Shown here one piece after another: positions 1 to 7,146 of a stretch of DNA of 8,809 nucleotides. Within the stretch, counting starts at the first letter, position 1, and every line of letters begins with the position of its first letter. The DNA comes from Gammaproteobacteria bacterium (GTDB taxonomy: Bacteria > Pseudomonadota > Gammaproteobacteria > Xanthomonadales > Marinicellaceae): contig JAUHZH010000064.1 in the NCBI GenBank assembly GCA_030426065.1, forward strand, positions 1-8,809, given 5' to 3'. A program made the translations under genes and the position numbers. Below the pieces are notes generated by a model. That model had not been told where the DNA came from, searched no databases, and saw only the letters and a program-made list of their open reading frames with translations.

Positions 1-462
1 GAAGCCGCCAAAAAAAGCGGCACTTTGATCACCGCCAGGCAAACCATGGATCAAGGCAGGGCGGTGATGGCGATACCGGGCTCGATCCACAACCCCTTGG
101 CCAAAGGCTGTCATGCCTTGATCAAACAAGGCGCCAAATTGGTGGAAAACGCCAACGACATCACTGAAGAACTGACTCCGGCAATCGACATGCTCAGCGA
201 CCAGCTGCGCATTCAAATCAAGAACAACCCAACCCATCCTGACAACAGCACAGTTGAAAAGCCAACAAAGAACCCCACATCTGGGCTTCCCGAAGATCAA
301 AAGCAGGTTTTGGACACCTTGGGCTTTGATCCCATGGGGTTTGATGACTTGGTCGCCTCTTCTCAGTTGGAAACCGCTGACCTGAACAGCATCTTATTGA
401 CTTTGGAACTGTCTGGATGGATTGAAAAATTGCCGGCAGCACAATACCAAAGGTTGAAATAA
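1..462 (+). CDS. dprA: DNA-processing protein DprA, C-terminal part (5' end outside window)
   Basis: DprA (Smf) binds incoming single-stranded DNA in the cytoplasm and loads RecA onto it during natural transformation; it is also common in bacteria not known to be competent. The reading frame is open from base 1, so the gene starts upstream; 153 C-terminal residues are visible. The first 50 or so carry the end of the Rossmann-like DprA fold, with the family signatures SGTLITAR, PGSIHNP, GCHALI and QGAKLVE. A polar linker follows. Visible residues about 97-153 look like the C-terminal winged-helix (DML1-like) domain found in many DprA proteins, with the pattern LDTLGFDPMGFDDL then LTLELSGWIEKL. 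The stop is TAA at 460-462. A promoter for the next gene overlaps this end, and smg follows after 25 bp. The identification is firm; whether the missing N-terminus is intact cannot be seen. Confidence 0.94.
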   Translation, partial: EAAKKSGTLITARQTMDQGRAVMAIPGSIHNPLAKGCHALIKQGAKLVENANDITEELTPAIDMLSDQLRIQIKNNPTHPDNSTVEKPTKNPTSGLPEDQKQVLDTLGFDPMGFDDLVASSQLETADLNSILLTLELSGWIEKLPAAQYQRLK

Positions 463-481
463 ACCACACAAGCGATATAAT
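454..481 (+). promoter_or_regulatory. Putative sigma-70 promoter for smg-topA-tsaC
   Basis: TTGAAA at 454-459 (5 of 6 to the -35 consensus) and a perfect TATAAT at 476-481 are separated by 16 bp. The -35 box lies in the last codons and stop of dprA. Transcription would begin about 6-7 bases after the -10 box, at roughly 487-489, which coincides with the A of the smg ATG at 488. This is a sequence match only; no expression data are available. Confidence 0.6.
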
Positions 482-487
482 GACCTT

Positions 488-964
488 ATGAATGAAAACA
501 TCATTGATGTCTTGGTGTATTTATTCGAAAACTACATGACAGAACATGTGGATTTGAAAGAAAACTACACCGTCAACCACATCTACCAGGGCTTGGAAGA
601 TGCCGGTTTCACCAAAAAAATCATTGACCATGCTTTTCAGTGGCTTCATGACGTCAATGAAATGTCCAACCAAATCATCAAGCAATCACCCGATGCACAC
701 CGCATTTACTGTGGCTTGGAACGCCAGTTTTTAGATGAAGAATGCATTGATTTCATCATGTATTTGGAAGACACCCAAATCCTCAATCCAAGCTCACGTG
801 AGTTCCTGGTGAATAGTTTGCTTAATCTAAATGCTGACAATATTGACGTGGATGATTTACAATGGCTCGCTTTGATTATCTTGTATATCCAACCGGATCA
901 AGAGCAAGCCTTTGCCTCAATGGAAAGTTTGATGTTTGACCCGCCGGTTGATCACGAACACTGA
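488..964 (+). CDS. smg: Smg family protein (DUF494)
   Basis: This is a 158-residue protein of the Smg/DUF494 family, close to the 157 residues of E. coli Smg. The family has no established biochemical function. Family features are the N-terminal IDVLVYLFENY block (residues 6-16), a central acidic helical region with FIMYLEDTQILN, and a C-terminal DVDDLQWLALIILY block, followed by an acidic, His-containing end. It is predicted cytoplasmic, with no signal peptide. ATG 488 is the only usable start: the frame upstream is closed by TGA at 455-457, no ATG, GTG or TTG lies between, and the next internal ATG would remove the conserved N-terminus. No Shine-Dalgarno sequence precedes it, and the predicted RNA start falls on the ATG. 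It sits between dprA and topA, with topA starting 2 bases after its stop, so the two are almost certainly co-transcribed. Confidence 0.93.
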   Translation: MNENIIDVLVYLFENYMTEHVDLKENYTVNHIYQGLEDAGFTKKIIDHAFQWLHDVNEMSNQIIKQSPDAHRIYCGLERQFLDEECIDFIMYLEDTQILNPSSREFLVNSLLNLNADNIDVDDLQWLALIILYIQPDQEQAFASMESLMFDPPVDHEH

Positions 965-966
965 GC

Positions 967-3390
967 ATGGCAGAAAATTTACTGATTGTAGAGTCACCAG
1001 CGAAAGCAAAAACGATTGAAAAGTACCTTGGCAAGGGCTATAAAGTCTTGGCTTCATATGGCCATTTGAGGGACTTGTTGGCCAAAACCGGTGCCGTTGA
1101 CCCGGAAGCAGATTTTGCCTTGACCTACGTCGATGTGGACAAAAACAAAAAGCACATCGATGCCATTGTCAAAGAAGCCAAAAAAGCCCACACCATCTAC
1201 CTCGCAACCGATTTGGATCGCGAAGGAGAAGCCATTTCATGGCATGTGGTAGAAATCCTTAAAAAACGCAAAGTACTGAAAGACAAAGAAGTCAAACGCG
1301 TGGTGTTCAGTGAGATCACCCCATCGGCCATTCAGGCCGCGGTGGCCAACCCGAGAGAGATATCTAACGAAATGGTCGATGCCCAACAAGCTCGAAGGGC
1401 TTTGGACTATTTGGTGGGCTTCAATTTATCGCCTTTGCTGTGGAAAAAAGTCCGACGCGGTTTGTCTGCTGGACGCGTTCAATCTCCCGCCTTGCGTTTG
1501 ATTGTTGAGCGAGAAGATGAAATCAATGCCTTCATCAAAGAAGAATATTGGACCATCCATGGCCAGTTGAACAAGGGCAAAGAAGGGTTTGAGTCGACCT
1601 TAAACATATTGGCTGGCAACAAACTGAAAAAGTTTGACATCAACAACGAAGAACAAGCCAATCAAATTTTGGCACAATTGCGAGCCCAAGCCGGTGACAC
1701 TTTGACCGTCACCGCCAAAACCCAAAAAGAACGCAAGCGCCGGCCCGCTCCGCCGTTCATCACATCGACCATGCAGCAGGAAGCCGCTCGCAAACTGGGT
1801 TTCTCAGCTCGCAAGACCATGCAAGTGGCACAACAGCTGTATGAAGGCATCAATGTCAACGGCCAGACACAAGGTTTGATCACCTACATGCGTACCGATT
1901 CATTGAACCTCGCCAACGATGCATTGGATGACATCCGCAGTGTGATCGGGAAAAAATACGGCGCAGACCAAGTGCCTGAAAAACCCAACTTCTACAAGAG
2001 TAAGTCTAAAAATGCCCAAGAGGCGCATGAGGCCATACGCGCGGTTTCAGCCCAACTGATTCCATCACAAATCAAATCATCACTCAATAACGACCAATAC
2101 CGCTTGTATGATTTGATTTGGAAACGCACCTTGGCCAGCCAAATGATCAATGCCACCATCGGCACCGTATCTGCTGATTTTACCTTCGGCGATGGCCACA
2201 ATTTGCGCGCATCTGGATCCACTGTATTGGTCAAAGGTTTTTTGGCGGTTTATGAGGAAGGCGTCGATGATGCCAAACCTGACAACAAAGAAAAACACCT
2301 ACCGAACCTGAAAGAGGGTGACCAAGTTTCGGTCAAAGAAATCGCTGGCAGTCAGCATTTCACTGAACCACCACCCAGGTATTCGGAAGCCTCTTTGGTC
2401 AAAGCCTTGGAAGAATTCGGTATTGGGCGACCTTCAACCTATGCCAGCATCATCTCAACTTTGCTCAACCGCGACTACGTTGAGCTGGATAAAAAACGCT
2501 TCATACCCACCGACGTCGGACGGGTTGTGGCTCGGTTCCTGAACAAGCACTTCACTCAGTATGTCGATTATGAATTCACGGCCCGTTTGGAAGACGATTT
2601 GGACGCCGTGTCTCGGGGTGAACGCCAATGGAAGCCATTGATGCGTGAATTTTGGGATCCTTTCATTGCCTTGATTGAAGACAAGGAAGAAAGTGTTTCA
2701 AGAGAAGAAGCCCAAGACAAAAGGGAACTGGGCATCGACCCCAAATCAGGCAAGCCGGTTTCTGTCAGGATTGGCAAATACGGTACGTTTGCCCAAATCG
2801 GCACCCGTGATGACGAAGAAAAACCACGCTTCGCTGGGCTGCTGCCCGGCCAAAAACTGGAGACCATCACCTTCGAAGAAGCGATGAGTTTGTTTGACTT
2901 GCCACGCCACTTGGGAGAAACACCAGAAGGTGAAAAGGTGTCAGCCAACATCGGTCGGTTCGGACCCTATGTGCGCTATGAAAACAAATTTGTCAGCATC
3001 AAAGAGGGTGATCCATACAGCATCACACTCGAAGAAGCCTTGGTTTTGATCCAGGAAAAGAAAATCGCTGACGCCAATAAAATCATCCAAACTTTTGATG
3101 ACGGCATCCAAGTCTTGAATGGTCGCTGGGGGCCATACGTGACGGATGGCAACAAAAACGGCAAAATAGCCAAAGACCAAGACCCCAAACTGTTGACACA
3201 CGAAGAATGCATCGCCATTTTGGCCGCCGCACCTGAAAAGAAAAAGCGCAGCAAGAAGAAGACCAAAAAGAAGGTGGCCAAGAAAACCACAAAGAAGACC
3301 ACGAAGAAAAAGACAAGCAAGAAAAAAGTGACCAAGAAGAAGTCCACCAAAAAGAAAACGGCCAAAAAGAAAGTCAGCAAAAAAACATAA
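967..3390 (+). CDS. topA: DNA topoisomerase I (type IA), lysine-tailed form
   Basis: TopA relaxes negative supercoils by cutting one strand through a 5'-phosphotyrosine link and needs Mg2+. The 807-residue protein starts with the Toprim domain: Glu9 in LLIVESPAKAKTIEKYLG, and the acidic triad Asp82, Asp84 and Glu86 in TDLDREGE. The gate and catalytic domains follow with LSAGRVQSPALRLI, the active-site Tyr307 in GLITYMRTDS, NAQEAHEAIR and GIGRPSTYASII. Residues about 590-755 hold Toprim C-terminal type repeats, seen as recurring G(K/R)(Y/F/W)G blocks: GKYGTF, GRFGPYV and GRWGPYV. No Cys4 zinc fingers are present, unlike the 865-residue E. coli enzyme. Residues 758-807 are a tail with 30 lysines in 50. 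The start gives the standard MxxNLLIVESPAKA N-terminus 2 bases after the smg stop; no Shine-Dalgarno is visible, so translation may depend on smg. All catalytic residues are intact. Confidence 0.98.
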   Translation: MAENLLIVESPAKAKTIEKYLGKGYKVLASYGHLRDLLAKTGAVDPEADFALTYVDVDKNKKHIDAIVKEAKKAHTIYLATDLDREGEAISWHVVEILKKRKVLKDKEVKRVVFSEITPSAIQAAVANPREISNEMVDAQQARRALDYLVGFNLSPLLWKKVRRGLSAGRVQSPALRLIVEREDEINAFIKEEYWTIHGQLNKGKEGFESTLNILAGNKLKKFDINNEEQANQILAQLRAQAGDTLTVTAKTQKERKRRPAPPFITSTMQQEAARKLGFSARKTMQVAQQLYEGINVNGQTQGLITYMRTDSLNLANDALDDIRSVIGKKYGADQVPEKPNFYKSKSKNAQEAHEAIRAVSAQLIPSQIKSSLNNDQYRLYDLIWKRTLASQMINATIGTVSADFTFGDGHNLRASGSTVLVKGFLAVYEEGVDDAKPDNKEKHLPNLKEGDQVSVKEIAGSQHFTEPPPRYSEASLVKALEEFGIGRPSTYASIISTLLNRDYVELDKKRFIPTDVGRVVARFLNKHFTQYVDYEFTARLEDDLDAVSRGERQWKPLMREFWDPFIALIEDKEESVSREEAQDKRELGIDPKSGKPVSVRIGKYGTFAQIGTRDDEEKPRFAGLLPGQKLETITFEEAMSLFDLPRHLGETPEGEKVSANIGRFGPYVRYENKFVSIKEGDPYSITLEEALVLIQEKKIADANKIIQTFDDGIQVLNGRWGPYVTDGNKNGKIAKDQDPKLLTHEECIAILAAAPEKKKRSKKKTKKKVAKKTTKKTTKKKTSKKKVTKKKSTKKKTAKKKVSKKT
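3238..3387 (+). repeat. Lysine-rich pentad repeat tail of TopA
   Basis: TopA codons 758-807 encode 30 lysines, one arginine and otherwise almost only Thr, Ser, Val and Ala. From about residue 775 the pattern is regular, KKK plus two small residues repeated five times (KKKTS, KKKVT, KKKST, KKKTA, KKKVS) and ending in KKT. AAA and AAG codons are mixed, so the repeat is clearer in protein than in DNA. Lysine-rich TopA tails are known in other bacteria, where they bind DNA and support processive relaxation; the same role here is inferred. Confidence 0.85.
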
Positions 3391-3396
3391 AACGAC

Positions 3397-3954
3397 ATGA
3401 ACCGAGTCACCGATGACATCAACCATGCCAAACAAACCATCCTTTCGGGTGGTTTGTTGGTTTATCCCACTGAGGCTGTGTTCGGTGTGGGTTGTGATTA
3501 CCGCAATGAATCCGCTGTGATGCGGCTCTTGGCCGCCAAACAACGTGACGTCAGTAAAGGCGTGATTTTGATTGCTTCACACGTTCAACAAGTCCTGCCT
3601 TTGCTTCAACTGAATGACCAAAATGATTTGGCACGCGCTTTGAAAACATGGCCGGGTCACCACACTTGGGTCTTCAAGGCCAGCTACAAGGTCCCCAAAT
3701 GGATCACCGGCTCACATGATTCGGTGGCCGTCCGGGTCTCTTCACACCTTCCTGTTAAACAGTTATGTGATGCTTTGGGCATGCCCATCGTCTCAACCAG
3801 TGCCAACCGTGCGGCCCATGATCCGGCCTTGACGGTTGCCAAGGCTCAAGAACAACTGGGTGATGCCATAGACTGCTATTGGGACCAAGCTTTGGGTTCA
3901 CAAAGCCAACCCAGCTGCATTCGCATGGCTGATACAGGTGCTGTGTTGCGATGA
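3397..3954 (+). CDS. tsaC: Threonylcarbamoyl-AMP synthase TsaC (Sua5/YrdC family)
   Basis: TsaC uses threonine, bicarbonate and ATP to make threonylcarbamoyl-adenylate, which TsaB/D/E use to put t6A on A37 of ANN-decoding tRNAs. The protein has 185 residues (E. coli TsaC has 190), so it is the short form lacking the extra C-terminal Sua5 domain. Family motifs are PTEAVFGVGCD (24-34), the substrate-binding KQR at 48-50 followed by SKGVILI, AVRVS (111-115), STSAN (133-137) and a C-terminal IRMADTGAVLR. It begins 6 bases after the topA stop with no visible Shine-Dalgarno. Its stop overlaps the waaA start as ATGA at 3951-3954. The place after dprA-smg-topA matches the conserved neighbourhood of tsaC in other gammaproteobacteria. 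Cytoplasmic; probably essential, as in E. coli. Confidence 0.95.
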   Translation: MNRVTDDINHAKQTILSGGLLVYPTEAVFGVGCDYRNESAVMRLLAAKQRDVSKGVILIASHVQQVLPLLQLNDQNDLARALKTWPGHHTWVFKASYKVPKWITGSHDSVAVRVSSHLPVKQLCDALGMPIVSTSANRAAHDPALTVAKAQEQLGDAIDCYWDQALGSQSQPSCIRMADTGAVLR

Positions 3955-5285
3955 AACTTGAACTGCGCAGCCGCTTTTATTCACTGGCCACAGCCATCCT
4001 GACCCCGGTTGTGCTGATCCGTTTGTTGATGCGCGGTGTCAAAACCCGTGCCTATTTACAACGTTGGCATGAACGGTTCGGTTGGTTCAAAAACCCACAT
4101 TTCAAACGCAAATCGATCTGGGTTCATGCCGTTTCAGTGGGCGAGGTGAATGCAGCCATTCCATTGATCAAGGCATTGATGAAACAATACCGTGACCATG
4201 AATTTGTCCTCACCACCATCACACCCACCGGCTCAGATCGGGTCCAACAAATCTTTGGCAACCAAGTGTTCCATGTCTATTTACCTTATGACCTGCCAGG
4301 TGCCGTGAAGCGTTTTTTAAGGAAAACCAAACCCGATTTGGCGGTCATCATGGAAACCGAAATATGGCCCAACTTGTTCCGATTCTGCAAAAAACGCGAC
4401 ATCCCCATTGTGGTGGCCAATGCACGTTTGTCGGAAGTGTCCATGAAAGGATACCGCTGGGTTGAATCATTGGCGGCCAAAGCATTCAACAACACCACCT
4501 ACGTGGCCGCCCAGACCATGACCGATGCCAAGCGGATGATTCAGCTGGGCTGTGACGGTGATCGAATTTTTGTCGTGGGCAGTTTGAAATTTGACATCAT
4601 CATTGAAGACGAGATTGTCAAAAAAGGGGAAGACATCCGCGCCCATTACCCCAAAGACCGCCTCATCTGGATTGCTGCCAGCACCCATCTGGATGACGAA
4701 ATTGAAATTTTGGACGCCTATGCGGTCTTGAAACAACGCCACCCCCAATTGATGTTGGTGGTGGTCCCCCGTCACCCAGAACGTTTCCAAAGCACCACCC
4801 AGGCTTGCCGCAACAAAGGGTTTCAAACCCAATTGCGGAGTGAAGACGGTTTGTCTGGTTTGGACACCGACGTGTTTGTCGTCGACACCATGGGGGAATT
4901 ACTCGAATTTTATGCCTCTTCAGACATCGCTTTCGTTGGCGGTTCCATCGCCGACATCGGTGGCCACAACGTATTGGAAGCGGCGGTGTTTTCCTTGCCT
5001 GTATTGGTCGGACCCAACACCCATAATTTTGAAGAGATCACCCAACTGCTTAATGACTGCGGCGGCTCCTTTCTGGTTCATGACGCCAATGACATCATCC
5101 GCAGCATGGAAACCTTGGTAAACAGCCAGCAAATCAGGAAACAAATGGGTCAATCTGCATCTGAACTGGTTGAAAAGCACCGCGGTGCTGTACAAATAAC
5201 CATGCAAATGATTGAGGCCATCATGAACAAATCTGCCCTGCCTGTGGGCGTTCAGTCAAAACATTTTCCGATTAAAAACAAATGA
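3951..5285 (+). CDS. waaA: 3-deoxy-D-manno-octulosonic acid (Kdo) transferase
   Basis: WaaA (KdtA) transfers Kdo from CMP-Kdo to the lipid A precursor at the cytoplasmic face of the inner membrane, the first step of LPS core assembly. The 444 residues form a GT30-family GT-B glycosyltransferase (E. coli, 425). An N-terminal hydrophobic anchor (about residues 10-27) is followed by AYLQRWHERFG and VSVGEV, where Glu65 aligns with the family's proposed catalytic Glu. Further motifs are METEIWPN (134-141), ANARLS (156-161), GSLKFD (210-215), PRHPERF (273-279), GGHNVLEAA (337-345) and GPNTHNF (354-360). The start overlaps the tsaC stop by 4 bases; AGGTG at 3936-3940 can pair with the 16S rRNA 3' end. 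Whether it adds one or two Kdo residues cannot be read from the sequence. The only LPS gene in the window. Confidence 0.96.
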   Translation: MKLELRSRFYSLATAILTPVVLIRLLMRGVKTRAYLQRWHERFGWFKNPHFKRKSIWVHAVSVGEVNAAIPLIKALMKQYRDHEFVLTTITPTGSDRVQQIFGNQVFHVYLPYDLPGAVKRFLRKTKPDLAVIMETEIWPNLFRFCKKRDIPIVVANARLSEVSMKGYRWVESLAAKAFNNTTYVAAQTMTDAKRMIQLGCDGDRIFVVGSLKFDIIIEDEIVKKGEDIRAHYPKDRLIWIAASTHLDDEIEILDAYAVLKQRHPQLMLVVVPRHPERFQSTTQACRNKGFQTQLRSEDGLSGLDTDVFVVDTMGELLEFYASSDIAFVGGSIADIGGHNVLEAAVFSLPVLVGPNTHNFEEITQLLNDCGGSFLVHDANDIIRSMETLVNSQQIRKQMGQSASELVEKHRGAVQITMQMIEAIMNKSALPVGVQSKHFPIKNK

Positions 5286-5725
5286 ATTTTCAGGTTCTGA
5301 ATTTCAATGAACTCGATGGTCACCAACTCTATCAGTTGCTGCAATTGCGCAGCGAGGTGTTTGTTTTGGAGCAGGCCTGTGCTTACCAAGACATCGATGG
5401 AGAAGACGCCACAGCCACTCATTTGATGGGTTGGGACCAAGGTGTTCTGGTAGCTTATGCCCGCATGTTACCGGCCAAAAACGGCCACATTTCCATTGGT
5501 CGTGTGGTGGTCAAAGCCAGTCACCGCCACATGAAGCTGGGCGTTCAAGTGATGCAACGGGCCATCAAATGGTGTCAGAACCACCACCCCAAACGAACCA
5601 TCGAAATCTCGGCACAAACCTATTTAACCCACTTCTACCAAAAACTGGGGTTTGACAACACCGGGCATTTTTACCTTGAAGATGACATCCCGCACCAAAC
5701 CATGGTTCTCCGTAACACCACGTGA
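5282..5725 (+). CDS. elaA: ElaA-type GNAT N-acetyltransferase
   Basis: This is a 147-residue GNAT-fold acyl-CoA transferase of the ElaA family (E. coli ElaA, 153). The acceptor substrate of ElaA is not established. Family hallmarks are LRSEVFVLEQACAYQDIDG (22-40), typical of ElaA; the strand and acetyl-CoA binding turn SIGRVVV then HRHMKLGVQVM (71-91), in which the usual RxxGxG is loosened as in E. coli ElaA; AQTYLTHFYQKLGF (111-124), the C-terminal GNAT motif; and EDDIPHQTMVL. It starts within the waaA stop (ATGA, 5282-5285) without a visible Shine-Dalgarno, so its translation is probably coupled to waaA. It is the last gene before a 41-bp gap with a new promoter. A soluble cytoplasmic protein is expected. 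Family assignment is strong; biological role unknown. Confidence 0.9.
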   Translation: MNFQVLNFNELDGHQLYQLLQLRSEVFVLEQACAYQDIDGEDATATHLMGWDQGVLVAYARMLPAKNGHISIGRVVVKASHRHMKLGVQVMQRAIKWCQNHHPKRTIEISAQTYLTHFYQKLGFDNTGHFYLEDDIPHQTMVLRNTT

Positions 5726-5737
5726 CGCTTTAGCGGT

Positions 5738-5743
5738 TATAAT
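5738..5743 (+). promoter_or_regulatory. Possible -10 box for the aminopeptidase operon
   Basis: The 41-bp gap after elaA contains a perfect TATAAT. At 16-18 bp upstream the best -35 candidate is poor (ACACCA at 5715-5720, 2 of 6), and there is no extended -10 TG. RNA would start near 5750, giving a leader of about 17 bases with no Shine-Dalgarno. Both -10 boxes in the window share the octamer TATAATGA. No clear terminator for the upstream operon is seen. Confidence 0.4.
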
Positions 5744-5766
5744 GATGATTTTGAACACAAATCACC

Positions 5767-7146
5767 ATGCTCAACTGCATCACCACAGATCACAAACCTA
5801 CATCGGTGGCCATCGTCCCTTTGTACCTTGACACCTTTGACCATTGGCTTGAAAGCCAAAATCAATACTTACAAAACGCCATGGCCAACCAACAATTTGG
5901 ACAAAAGGCAGGGCAGTTTTTCCTCGACTACCATGCCAACGGTCAATTGGCACAGGTGTTCTTGATGTTGGCCGATGATTTGAACCCCTATGACACGGGC
6001 AGGCAACTCAAGTCTGTGCCCTTGGGAGACTACCACATTGAACATGCCAACCAAGCCGTTCACCAATGTGTGATCAAGTCATGGGGGTTCGCTTGTTACC
6101 GCTTTGATCGTTACTTGGGTGAACAGCCCACGCCACAATTGGTGGTTGATGGCCAACGATACCATTCTGCACTGTCACAGGTGGCCGCCACACATTTGGT
6201 CAGGGATTTGATCAACACACCCGCTGATGACATGGGGCCCACTGAATTGGCCGACTGGGTAGACGGTTTTGCTGCCAAACACGGCGCCTCAACAAGCCAT
6301 GTGGTCGGTGAGGACTTGTTGGCGCAAAACTTTCCGTCGATTCACATCGTTGGACGGGCCAGCCACAAAGCACCTCGTTTGATTGAAATGAATTGGGGCG
6401 ATGATGCCCACCCGAGGTTGACATTGGTGGGCAAGGGTGTGTGCTTTGACACCGGTGGCAACAACATGAAAGGCGATGCCTTCATGAAGTTGATGAAAAA
6501 AGACATGGGCGGTGCCGCGCACGTTCTGGGACTGGCTCATTTGATCATGGAACATCAGTTGCCTGTCCGCTTACAGGTTCTGATACCTGCCGTTGAAAAT
6601 GCCGTGGCTGGGAATGCCTACCGGCAAGGTGATGTGGTCACCACCCGTTCGGGTCAAACCGTTGAAATTGGCCACACCGATGCCGAAGGCCGTGTGATTT
6701 TGGCCGATGCGCTGACCTATGCTTCCGAATTCAAACCCGACTTGATCATCGACTATGCCACACTGACGGGTGCCGCTCGCGTGGCACTGGGTCCCACTTT
6801 AACGCCCACGTTCAGTAACCGCAGTGAACTCAACCAAGGCATCCATCGCAGTGGCTTGACCACACATGACAACACCTGGCCCATGCCTTTGTATCAACAG
6901 TACAACAAATACATCCAACCCAAAATCGCACACCTGTCAAATTCAGGTTCGATCCCACAGGCCGGCTGCATCACGGCCGCGCTGTTTTTGGAACATTTTG
7001 TTGGCGAAGACATCCCTTGGGTCCACATCGACACCTATGGCTGGAACTTTGGTGATCGAACTGGAGGCACCGAAGGTGGTGAAGCCTTGGGCATGGTGGC
7101 TGTTTTCCATTGGCTGATGAAAGACTTGAATCATGACAGCAAATAA
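5767..7146 (+). CDS. Leucyl aminopeptidase family protein (peptidase M17)
   Basis: This is an M17 metallo-aminopeptidase, which removes N-terminal residues from peptides in the cytoplasm, usually as a hexamer with two metal ions per subunit. At 459 residues it is shorter than E. coli PepA (503) and belongs to a divergent branch. The N-terminal domain (about 1-135) is poorly conserved. The catalytic domain has LVRDLINTPADDMGP (144-158), then GKGVCFDTGG with Lys223 and Asp228, catalytic Lys235, Asp246 in KKDMGG, and Asp305, Glu307 and Arg309 in the HTDAEGR signature. These correspond to PepA Lys270, Asp275, Lys282, Asp293, Asp352, Glu354 and Arg356, so the metal and catalytic set is complete. 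The usual first Asn of NTDAEGR is His303. ATG 5767 is the first start after elaA; no Shine-Dalgarno. It overlaps the next gene by 14 bases. Exact substrate preference is unknown. Confidence 0.93.
   Translation: MLNCITTDHKPTSVAIVPLYLDTFDHWLESQNQYLQNAMANQQFGQKAGQFFLDYHANGQLAQVFLMLADDLNPYDTGRQLKSVPLGDYHIEHANQAVHQCVIKSWGFACYRFDRYLGEQPTPQLVVDGQRYHSALSQVAATHLVRDLINTPADDMGPTELADWVDGFAAKHGASTSHVVGEDLLAQNFPSIHIVGRASHKAPRLIEMNWGDDAHPRLTLVGKGVCFDTGGNNMKGDAFMKLMKKDMGGAAHVLGLAHLIMEHQLPVRLQVLIPAVENAVAGNAYRQGDVVTTRSGQTVEIGHTDAEGRVILADALTYASEFKPDLIIDYATLTGAARVALGPTLTPTFSNRSELNQGIHRSGLTTHDNTWPMPLYQQYNKYIQPKIAHLSNSGSIPQAGCITAALFLEHFVGEDIPWVHIDTYGWNFGDRTGGTEGGEALGMVAVFHWLMKDLNHDSK

Noticed and set aside
2568..2951. 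Minus-strand 127-codon open frame inside topA
   Set aside because: It is Ser-rich, has no recognisable motif, and lies entirely within the conserved catalytic and C-terminal coding region of topA; it is a shadow frame.
3315..3390. A-runs in the topA tail as a programmed -1 frameshift site
   Set aside because: The A6G run reads AAA AAA G in the gene's frame, not the A AAA AAG phase needed for slippage, and the last A7 run is only a few codons from the stop, so shifting would have little effect.
2941..3543. Long minus-strand open frames (200 and 154 codons) opposite the end of topA, rich in Phe and Leu and resembling a membrane protein
   Set aside because: They are the complement of the lysine-rich tail: AAA/AAG codons read backwards give Phe and Leu codons. 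Stops are rare there for the same reason. The + strand gene is unambiguous.
5726..5735. CGCT-TT-AGCG inverted repeat after elaA as an intrinsic terminator
   Set aside because: The stem is at most 3-4 bp with almost no loop and no following T-tract; it is too weak to call.
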